Source: Dastarcus helophoroides (lineage: Eukaryota; Arthropoda; Insecta; Coleoptera; Bothrideridae). From it: a DNA stretch of 64,000 nucleotides. The notes under the pieces were generated by a model. It ran no database searches. It was not told where the DNA came from and worked only from the letters and a program-made list of their open reading frames with translations. Below, in pieces: positions 55,752 through 64,000 of this stretch. The position numbers and the translations under genes are program-made. Each line of letters starts with the position of its first letter. Within the stretch, counting starts at the first letter, position 1. The stretch covers positions 1,542,507-1,606,506 of the forward strand of contig CM053328.1 in assembly GCA_028583605.1 (NCBI GenBank). The letters run 5' to 3'.

Positions 55752-58318
55752 CCTTTCTCTCCTCTTCTCCTCTTTTTTCTTCTCTTCTCTTTTGTTCCCT
55801 TTCCCTCTTTTTCCTTCTCTTCTCCTCTCTCCTCTTCCCTTCTTTCCTCTTCTCTTCCCTTCTCTTCTGTTTTCTTCTCTTCTCTTCAGTTCCCTTTTCT
55901 TTCCTTCCTTTTTCTTCCCTTTTCTTCTGTTTCTTTTCCTTTCCTTCCCCTCTCTTCTCTTCTCTCCTCTTGCCTAGCTTCCCTTTCTCCCCCCTTTCCT
56001 TCTCTTCTCTCTCTTCTCTTCTCTTTTCTTCTCTTCTCTTCCCTTCTTTCCTCTTCTCTTCTCTTGTCTTTCCTTATTTTTTCATATCTTCGGTTTTCTT
56101 CTCTTTTGTTCCCATCTCTTCTTTTCTCTTCTCTTGTCTTTCCTTCTTTTCTCTTCTCTTCTTTTTTTTTCTTCTCTTCCTTTTCCTTCCCTTCTCTTCG
56201 GTCCTCTTCTCTCCTCTTCCCTTTTTTCCTCTTCTCTTCTCCTATCTTCCCTTATTTTCTCTTCTCTTCTGTTTTCTTCTCTTCTGTTTTCCTCTCTTTT
56301 GTTCCCTTTCCTTCTCTTCTCTCCTCTACCCTTCTTTCCTCTTCTCTTCTCTTATCTTCCCTTATTTTCTCTTCTCTTTTGTTTTCTTCTCTTCTGTTCC
56401 CATCTCTTTTCTTCTTCTTCTTCTCCTTCTCCTTCTCCTTTCCTTTTCCTACTCCTACTCCTTCTTCCTTCTCCTTCTCCTTCTCTTCCCTTCTCTTCTT
56501 TTCTCTTATTTTCTCTTCTCTTCTCTTCTCTTCTCTTCTCTTCTCTTCTCTTCTCTTCTCTTCTTCTCTTCTCCTCTTCCTCTTCTCTCTTCTCTTCTCT
56601 CTCCTTCTTCCTTCTCTTCCTCTCCTCTCTCTCCTTCTCTCTCCTCTCTCTCTCTCTCTCTCTCCTCTCCTCTCTTCTCTCTCTCCTCTCCTTCTCCTCT
56701 CCTTCTCTTCTCTCTCTTCTCTTCTCTTCTCCTTCTTTCCCTTCTCTTCTCTTCTCTCTCTTCCTCTTCTCTCTCTCTTCTCTTCCCTCTCTTCTCTTCC
56801 TCTCTTCTCTTCCATCTCTTCTCTTCCTCTCTTCTCTTCCCTCTCTTCTCTCTCTCTTCTCTTCTCTTCTCTTCTCTCTCTTCTCTTCTCTCTCTCTTCT
56901 CTTCCTCTTCTCTTCTCTTCTCTTCTCTTCTCTTCTCTTCTCTCTTCTCTTCCTCTCTTCTCTTCCTCTCTCTTCTCTTCTCTTCTCTTCTCTTCTCTTT
57001 CTTCCTTCTCTTCTCTTCATCCCTTCTCTTCTCTTCTCTTGCTCTTCATCTTCTTTCTCTTCTCTTCTCTTCTCTTCTCTTCTCTTCTCTTCTCTTCTCT
57101 TTCTCTTCCTCCTTCTCTTCTCTTCTTCTTCTCTTCCTCCTTCTCTTCTTTCTCTTCTCTTTCTCTTCTCTTCTCTTCTCTTCTCTTCTCTTCTCCTTCT
57201 CTCTCTTCTCTTCTCTTCTCCTTATCGTCTTTTCTCATTTCTCTTCTCTTCTCTTCATCTTCCTCTTCTCTTCTCTTCTTTTCTCTTCTATTCTCTTCTC
57301 TTCTCTTCTCTTCTACTTCTTCTTCTCTTCATCTTCCTTCTTCTTCTTTTCTCTTTCTCTCTCTTCTCTTTCTCTTCCTTTCTCTTCTCTTCTCTTCTCT
57401 TCTCGTTCTCTTCTCTTCTCTTCTCTTCGTCTTTCTCTTCTCTCTCTTCTCTTCTCTTCCTCTTCTTCTCTCTTCTTCTCTTCTCTTCTCTTCTCTTCTC
57501 TTCTCTTCTCTTCTCTTCCCATCTCTTCTCTTCTCTTCCCATCTCTTCTCTTCCCATCTCTTCTCTTCCCATCTCTTCTCTTCCCATCTCTTCTCTTCCC
57601 ATCTCTTCTCTTCCCATCTCTTCTCTTCCCATCTCTTCTCTTCCCATCTCTTCTCTTCCCATCTCTTCTCTTCCCATCTCTTCTCTTCCCATCTCTTCTC
57701 TTCCCATCTCTTCTCTTCCCATCTCTTCTCTTCCCATCTCTTCTCTTCCCATCTCTTCTCTTCCCATCTCTTCTCTTCCCATCTCTTCTCTTCCCATCTC
57801 TTCTCTTCCCATCTCTTCTCTTCCCATCTCTTCTCTTCCCATCTCTTCTCTTCCATCTCTTCTCTTCCCATCTCTTCTCTTCCCATCTCTTCTCTTCCCA
57901 TCTCTTCTCTTCCCATTTCTTCTCTTCCCATCTCTTCTCTTCCCATCTCTTCTCTTCTCTTATGTCTCTTTTCTCCTCTTCCCTTCTTTCTTTTTCTCTT
58001 CTCTTATCTTCCCTTCTTTTCTCTTCTATTCCCTTCTCTTTCCTTCCCTTCCCTTCCCTTCCCTTCCCTTCCCTTATTTTCTCTTCTCTTCTGTTCTTTT
58101 TTCTTCTCTTCACTTCCCTTTCCTTCCCTTCTCTTTCCTTCTCTTCTCTCCTCTTCTCTCCTCTTCCCTTCTTTCCTCTTCTCTTCTCTTCTCTTATTTT
58201 CTCTTCTCTTCTATTTTCTCATCTTCTGTTCCCCTTCCTTCCCTTCTTCCCTTTTCTTCCTTCCTTTCCTTCTCTTCTGTTCTCTCCTCTTGCATTATTT
58301 CTCTTCTCTTCTCTTTTT
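55752..58318 (+). repeat. 2.57-kb polypyrimidine tract (CTTCT/CTCTT-based)
   Basis: The + strand is almost entirely C and T, with isolated G or A, for about 2,570 bp. It contains CTTCT pentamers, a (CT)n stretch near 56645-56665, and longer imperfect repeats at the left end (TCTTCCCTTATTTTCTCTTC and similar). Very long open frames occur on both strands (up to 786 codons) only because no stop codon can be made from this composition; they read Ser/Leu/Phe or Arg/Glu/Lys. Mirror-symmetric homopyrimidine sequence of this kind can form intramolecular triplex (H-DNA). Confidence 0.95.
57522..57955 (+). repeat. 15-bp tandem repeat CCCATCTCTTCTCTT, ~28 units
   Basis: Inside the polypyrimidine tract, 57541-57840 is exactly 20 identical copies of the 15-mer ATCTCTTCTCTTCCC. 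Slightly varied copies extend on both sides. The homogeneity contrasts with every other array here and indicates very recent expansion, or an assembly-collapsed region. Confidence 0.95.
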
Positions 58319-59370
58319 TCAAAATTTTGAATTTTTTAAATATTCGCCCTTTTTCAGAATTTTTGGTAATTGAAATTTGCTTCTCTTGTGTAAATTTCGA
58401 ATTTTTGAAAAATTTTACTTTTCCCTCTTTATTTAGTTTTGAAGAATTAGATTTTTTAAAAGTTTAACATTTTTTTAAATTTCCACCTTTTTTACAATTA
58501 CTTTAAGAGTCATTTTGTTCCAAATTTCAACATGGTTTTAAAATTTTGTCCTTGAAAGTTTGATTTTTAAATTGTAACATTTTTCCAAATTTCAAAGTTT
58601 CAATGTCTCGACTGATAGTAATTTTTTTTTAAACTCAATTTTTTTTCGAAAATTTCTTCTAATGAACATCAGGACTTCTTTCAAAAGTTGAATGACATTA
58701 AAAATTTCCCGTTTCCAGTCTTTCATATATTTTTTTTTTTGAAAATTAGATTTTATGAAAATTCTGACTTTGTCAAGATTTTGATTTAAAAAAAATCGAT
58801 TTTTGCCAAATTTTTACTTTTTTGAGAATTTCACCTTTTTCTCAAAGATTGGACTTTTTCAAAAAAAAATTTTGAAAATTTTGGCCGTTTTCAAAAATTG
58901 GAATTTTTCAAAATTTTAAACTTTTATCAAGGTGCTTTCTCTTGGATTTTCCTTTTCCTTCTTCTCTGCTTCTTTTTATTGTTTTTTCTTTTTCTCTTTC
59001 CTTTTTCTTTTCCTCTTTCCCTTTATTTTTTTGTCGTCTTCTTTTCCTTTCTCTGTCTCTGTAATTATATTTTTTGTTCTCTTCCTTACCATCTTCCTCT
59101 TCTTTTTCCTTTTTCGCTTCCTCTTTAATTTGAAGACAGTTTCAATTTTTTTTGAAGAATCCGAATTCCTTTAGAAAATGTTACTTTTTTGAAAATGTTC
59201 ATGCTCTCTCTAATATTCTTTGTTTTCTTCCTTACAATTTTCCTCTTCTTTTTTCTTTTCCGCTTTCTCTTTAATTTGAAGAAAGTTTCAATTTTTTTTG
59301 AAGTATCTAGAAAATGCTAATTTTTTTTTGAAAATTTTCATTCTCTTTCTGTTTTTATGAATCCTTTACG
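58319..59370 (+). repeat. AT-rich array with short pyrimidine tracts
   Basis: Decayed TTTTCAAAATTTTGAA text, with shorter C/T-rich tracts at about 58945-59120 and 59220-59275. CTTCCTTACCATCTTCCTCT (59083) and CTTCCTTACAATTTTCCTCT (59228) mark a duplication of about 145 bp. No gene is seen. Confidence 0.65.
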
Positions 59371-60986
59371 TATTATTTCCAGTATAATGATTAATGTCTA
59401 GTTAGATAAGTAATGAGCGAGTTTTGAAACTTTCCCTTCTCGAGTTTCTGTTTGTATCACCGACAGTTGTTCAAATAACCAAGAGGGAGTGGGCAAAAAT
59501 TCAAATAAACAACAATTTTATTGAAATTCGTGGTTCTTCTTTCACAATATTTGTAAAATTTTCAAATGTTTATTACATTTCATTAATTTAATTTTTTTTT
59601 AATTTCTTTAATATAATAATGAACGACTTCCATCTATCATCAGAGGACTGGGGGGACTTCTGGCTTAGTGTGGCCAGTTTGAGAGAGGCGCATCTAAGAG
59701 TCATTCTTCCGTTTCTTGATAAAATTGGGCGGCTGAATGAATGACCAATCACAGAGATAACACGATGGGACCAATGTAACAAAATTTTCGGAAAAATATC
59801 TGAGCGTAATATAAAAAAAATAATGAAGTGTGTTCGAAGCATTTATTAAAACTGTTTTCCATAGAATTCAATGAACAAAAAACGACATTAATTCCTGTCT
59901 TTGATGCCACCTAATTCTCTCCTAACTGTCAAGTGCTGGGCGGTCAGATTATCTATTTTTCGAATTTTTTGAGATTCGGCATCGTAACCGTCCTTCATTT
60001 GCGGTCTTCCAATATTTATGATAGATCTTTTTACCTAATATTGCCCGAAATTTAAAGTCTTTTATACAATCATGTTTTTCATTTAAATAAAAGTTGTCCT
60101 AATTAACACTTTCCCTAATTAAATCCTCAAAATGGTAATCAATGAGATGGCTCTCGTCTGAAGCACAAAAATCGAGTGGATGGAAGTAACGAGTTGTTGA
60201 TTTAAATTTCCCCCTTTGAATTTCAAAGTGAATGTCATGTTGTGATTAATGAAATCCCCGGAATTCATAAAAGATATGTTTTCTGTGTACCATCTCTCTG
60301 TCTCTCCAATATAAAAATGGCGCCCTTAATTTACATAAAAATTTAAATCAATCCATCTAGGTTTCCAGTGTCGAGAAATTTTTATAAAATCTGACATGCT
60401 TTTAAATTCCCCGTAACGAAAAAACAATCCTGGAACGGGAGATACTTTGGGCGAATTAATCAATACCAACTCGAGTAGTAAAGAATTGTGGAAATCAAAT
60501 CCACCTAGACTATAAATTAACTGTAAGGAGAAATTTAATGTACTGTTTGAAATCGAAGTTAGAAACGTTTTTGATTTTACGTTTTTGGTTTTTATCTAAG
60601 AGCGAAAATAAAAAGTTTATCTAAGAGCCAAAAACGATTACCAGGAAACGGTTTGCATTCTACGATCCAATTTGGAGGAGGTTCGTATCAATTATGTGCG
60701 GAAATGAATCTGTCCTTTTTAGATCTTTTCCAAGATAGGATTTTATGAAGCAATCTAGAACCCTAATTATTATCCTTAATTATAAACGTTTGTTCGGATT
60801 ATTATGTTTTCTCGTAAATTTTATAAGCTACACAAGGTCGGATATTAAATGTAACTGCTTCGTAAATAACTGAATTTGTGTGATGGTGGCGATAAATTTT
60901 CTCGTTTAGTTAGAGGAGGAATGAGACTGCGGTGGTGTTGCCAACCATTTCATGAAGAAAAATTGTATATAACCAAAGGCAGATAC
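59371..60986. other. Low-repeat island (1.6 kb)
   Basis: Single-copy-looking DNA. A minus-strand open frame (59588-59842, 84 codons) has mixed composition, including SQKSPQSSDDRWKSFI, but I recognise no family and see no start or splice evidence. It could be a decayed element. Confidence 0.4.
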
Positions 60987-61243
60987 CTCTCTGAAGATGA
61001 TAACTTGGTTATCGAAACGCGTTAGAGCAACCTTTGTTGTGTTTTTAAATCTTTTTATTTATTATTTAAGCGATAATACTGCTGTCCGCTCGGAAAATCC
61101 ACGTCCGCGTCTTGGTGATTATTGTATCCACACGGCAAATCTATGCTAAAAATCGAATAGGGGTGGTGCTTCTCGGTTTCAGGGAACAAGATTTGTTTTT
61201 CAATTTTTGAAGATAACCAAGAACCAGTACGTTCCACCAAAAT
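60968..61243 (+). mobile_element. Family 2 repeat, copy D, with a ~120-bp insertion
   Basis: Contains the hammerhead-like core (60991-61023), AGAGCAACCTTTGTTGTG, then, after about 120 bp not present in other copies (roughly 61048-61167), the GGTTTCAGGGAACAAGAT module, TTTTTGAAGATAACCAAG and the terminal GTACGTTCCACCAAAAT. One orientation only. No coding capacity. Confidence 0.75.
60974..61036 (+). ncRNA. Hammerhead-like RNA motif of family 2 (copy D)
   Basis: CTGAAGA at 60991-60997 fits the CUGANGA box. Stem II is GATAAC/GTTATC (60999-61004, 61008-61013) with a TTG loop and one extra T at 60998. GAAA follows at 61014-61017, then palindromic CGCG (61018-61021) as stem III. Stem I can pair CTCT (60987-60990) with AGAG (61024-61027) and CAAAGG (60974-60979) with CCTTTG (61031-61036). 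Other copies have GATAGC/GCTATC at stem II, a compensatory change. The extra T is not canonical, so activity is uncertain. Confidence 0.4.
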
Positions 61244-62279
61244 TAAAACAAGAAAATGAAAGTAGTTTTTCTTTAATTTTCAAATTAATTACAGTACCAA
61301 AAATTAAAATGTTATCATTTTTAAATTAAAATTATTGTCGTATTCGCTCGTGTTGTACAAACTCCTACAGTTCTCTCTGTTGTAATGCACAGTGATTCTA
61401 CAATTAAATAATTTAAATAATAATCAACAGTGATGCACTTTGTTTACCTCGTTTACATGGAGGTTAAATGGCACTAGAGGTTTGGTTAGTTTATAAACTG
61501 CTTCAGTCATGCATGTTTCTTTTCCATATACATATTTTTCCTATTTTTATCACAACTTCGTCCTTGTTTATATTTATTGACAGCTTACGCAAATGTCAGT
61601 TGCAGTCAGGAGTGTCACCTGTCAATTAATTGTAACACTTATTTTTAAACATGCAACATTTATTTACATTCACCCCCACCCCACTGATCGTTACAAAAAA
61701 TCCCAATAAGAATAACAACGATTTATCCAAGTCAAAACATCATTCGAGTTAGTCTCTGATTCGAGTGCTATTTTGCATTCGTGCAAGGGTATTCTGATAT
61801 ATTTCGGACGAGTGTCGCTGACGAGGTCGCTTGTCCGCTTTATGTAAATGCTTTATTAAGTTATGAACGTGGGGTTGTAAAGCCCAAAGCTAGTTCGAAA
61901 TTGTTACAATCTCAATCTCGGCCGGTACAAAGTTAAAGTTCTGCTTCAAAGTATGAGCATTTCAAATAATTTATGATTTCGAGCGGACGAAATGCATTCG
62001 GGGGTCGCAGGTTAGCCAACGGAGGGCAAACACACCCAACTTTGAAAAACTAATTATAAGCGGATATGTGACGCTTGATGAAACCATAACACAGTTAATG
62101 GATTCTTTGCATGGGTTAAAGCATGTAGGTGTGAAACCCATTTATTTTCCGCAGTAGAAACTCTGGGAAAGCGTATTTATTTTTGGCTTTGAACGATAAA
62201 GGACATGATTAAGTATTTTTTTGCATCGCGCTTAATAAATTATTAAATTCGATACTATTGACATTACTAAAACTATTTT
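61244..62279. other. Low-repeat island (1 kb)
   Basis: Single-copy-looking DNA with relatively balanced stretches (61560-62110). No gene, tRNA or mobile element recognised. Confidence 0.4.
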
Positions 62280-63370
62280 GTTTTTCGTCGAAATTTCGAA
62301 AAATGAGAACTTAAAAAAAACGGGAAATTTTCCAGGGAAAGTCAAATTTTCGGAAGAGTTCAACTTTGGAAATAAACTTGATATTGAAAAAAAAAAGAAA
62401 TTCTGAGAATAAATTGAAACTTCGAAAATAAAACAAATTGAAAAAAAAAGACGATATTTTCAGACAAAGTCGAAAAACAAACAAATTTTGCCAACAGAAA
62501 ACCAATTTCGAGAAAATATTTGGAAAAATCTTGCTGAATAAAAAGAAAAAACGCGAAATTTTCCAGAGAAAGTCCAATTTTCGGAAAAGTCGAAGTTTGT
62601 AAATAAAATCCAAATTTCGAGAAATGAAGAATTCTGGAAATTAATCGAAATTTCGAGAAAGACAAATTGAAAAAAAAAGGAAATTCTCAGAAAAAGTTGA
62701 AAAAAAAGCATTATGCGAATAAAACGAAATCTCGAGAAAAGAAAGACAGATCTGGAAAAAACTTCGTAATTTCGAACGAGTTTAAAAATAAGCAAAAGTT
62801 TTTAGAAAAAGTCAAATTTTCAAAAAAATCGAAATTTGAAAACGGTTTCGAAATTTCGCCGAAAACCAAATTGAAAAAATAACGAAATTGCAAAAAAGGC
62901 AAAATTTTCCGAAAGCGGCGAAATTTTTCGAAAGAGGCGATGTTTTCCGAAGACAAACTTTTCAAAAAGAGGCGTAATTCGACAAAACTGGTCAAATTTC
63001 GAAAAAAAGACGTATTAGACAAAAAAATGCGAAATTTTCCAGAGAAAGTCGAACTTTCGGAAACGTCGAAATTGGTAAATAAAATCGAAATTGCAAAAGG
63101 AGAGGAGTTCTGAGAAGAGATCGAAAATTCGAAAAAAAGTCAAATCGAAAAAAAAGACGAATTTTTCGGGAAATAACGAGATTTTTAGAAAAAGACGAAT
63201 ATTAAGAGAAATGGCCACATTAGCAAAAAAAGAATTGTGGAAAAACCTCAGATTGGGAAAAAAGGCGAAATTTTCAGAAAAAGACGAAATTTGATAGAAA
63301 GGGACAAATTATGAAAAATAGACTAATTGGGGAAAAAAGTGCGACATTTTCCGGAGAAAATACAATTTCC
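62280..63370 (+). repeat. Purine-polarity AT array (GAAATTTCGAGAAA / GAAAAAGTC)
   Basis: A duplication of about 230 bp is suggested by GAAATTTTCCAGAGAAAGTC near 62560 and GGGAAATTTTCCAGGGAAAG near 62323, with a further copy near 63031. Lys/Glu-rich and Phe-rich open frames are artefacts. Confidence 0.65.
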
Positions 63371-64000
63371 CGAAATTTCTTCTTCCTCTTCTCCGTCTTG
63401 TACTTCCCCTTCTTCGTCTTGTTCCTTTTCTTCTCCTATTTTCTTTATTATTTTTTTCCTCTTCTTCTTTTCCTTCTATTTCCTCTTCCCTTTCTTCTTT
63501 TTCTTTTTCCATTTATTCTTCTTCCTCTTATTCTTCTCCTTTCTCTTCTTCTTTTTTTTTCTTTCTTTTCTTCGTCTTTTTGCTTCTACTTCCTCTTTTC
63601 TGTCTTCTTATTTTTCTCTTCTTCTTTTTCTTTTTTATTTTCTTTTTTCTCCTCTTTTCCTTCTTTCCTTTCTTCTTCTTTTTCTTCATCCCCTTTTTCT
63701 TCTACTTTCTTCGTCTTGTTCTTCTTCTCCTTCTCTTCTCTTTCTTATTTTCTTCTCTTCTTCTTCTTCTCCTTATTCCATTTCCTCTTCTCTTTTTTCT
63801 TCTTCCATTCCTCTTCTTTTTCCTCTTCTTCTCCTCCTTCTTCCTCTTCTTTTTTCTCTTCTATGTTTTCTTGGTCTTGTTCCTCTTCTCTTTCTTCTTT
63901 TTCCTCTATTTTTCCTCCTTTATTTCTTCATCTTCTTCTTCCTCTTCTTTTCTTCTTCCTCTTCTTCTTCGTCTTCCTCTTCTTCTTTTACTTCCTCTTC
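63371..64000 (+). repeat. Second polypyrimidine tract (TTCTTCCTC-based), runs off the window
   Basis: About 630 bp of nearly pure C/T built on CTTCTT triplets rather than the CTTCT pentamers of the 55.8-58.3 kb tract. It continues past the window end. Minus-strand Glu/Lys/Arg-rich open frames are compositional. Confidence 0.93.

Noticed and set aside
55970..58467. Open frames of up to 786 codons on the + strand and 266 on the - strand
   Set aside because: The tract is nearly pure C/T, so stop codons cannot occur. All frames are open and translate to Ser/Leu/Phe or Arg/Glu/Lys repeats.
61055..61240. 61-codon minus-strand frame in family 2 copy D
   Set aside because: It spans the element tail and the copy-specific insertion, with no homologue recognised.
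63309..63512. 67-codon Glu/Lys/Arg-rich minus-strand frame
   Set aside because: It is antisense to the terminal polypyrimidine tract and purely compositional.
1..64000. tRNA, rRNA and telomeric repeats
   Set aside because: I scanned for TTCGA-type T-loop contexts and TTAGG/TTAGGG runs and saw no convincing cloverleaf or telomeric tract.

Overview
This window looks like nuclear DNA of an arthropod, most likely an insect and possibly a beetle; I cannot name the species. It is strongly AT-rich, has no prokaryotic gene organisation, and carries an insect-type Tc1/mariner transposon, a possible solo LTR and one intron-bounded small exon. Most of the 64 kb is tandem satellite and minisatellite DNA. 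No complete host gene is visible. The simplest reading is a very large intron or a heterochromatin-like intergenic region, with one good exon candidate at 53596-53651 (+).

Layout: 0.3-3.8 kb is a ~300-bp satellite. 5.9-9.9 kb is a 16-bp minisatellite rich in AGGTCA and CACGTG, with an 0.8-1.2 kb higher-order period. 9.9-11.5, 46.3-50.6 and 62.3-63.4 kb are degenerate GTCGAAATTTCGAGAAAAA arrays. 13.3-15.2 kb is an 18-bp TTTGACATTTT array. 15.2-17.1 and 21.0-23.3 kb are composite satellites with G-rich blocks, and 28.0-31.5 and 35.8-36.6 kb hold the reverse-complement C-rich version. 33.8-35.8 kb is a ~488-bp tandem and 38.3-41.6 kb a ~410-bp tandem, the latter preceded by an inverted unit. 51.1-52.6 kb is a 173-bp satellite. 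55.75-58.32 kb is an almost pure polypyrimidine tract, and another runs from 63.37 kb past the window end. Low-repeat islands lie at about 4.8-5.9, 11.5-12.9, 18.2-19.4, 24.5-26.7, 32.7-33.8, 41.6-42.9, 45.2-46.2 and 59.4-62.2 kb.

Mobile elements: the clearest is a 2,187-bp mariner-type element (42965-45151) with 426-bp terminal inverted repeats, a TA target duplication and a full-length but frameshifted transposase on the minus strand, whose acidic triad has DD41D spacing. It sits against a solo-LTR-like segment with a TATA box, initiator and poly(A) signal.

The most interesting signal is two repeat families that carry hammerhead ribozyme-like RNA motifs. One is a foldback element at 54384-54768. 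Its right arm contains a complete type I hammerhead core with long stem I pairing. Its left arm carries a dead inverted copy. The other is a short palindromic family (near 24.3, 25.7, 26.7 and 61.0 kb) with a CTGAAGA...GAAA core, a palindromic stem III and a compensatory base-pair change between copies. These resemble the self-cleaving repeats known from Penelope-like elements, retrozymes and some animal satellites.
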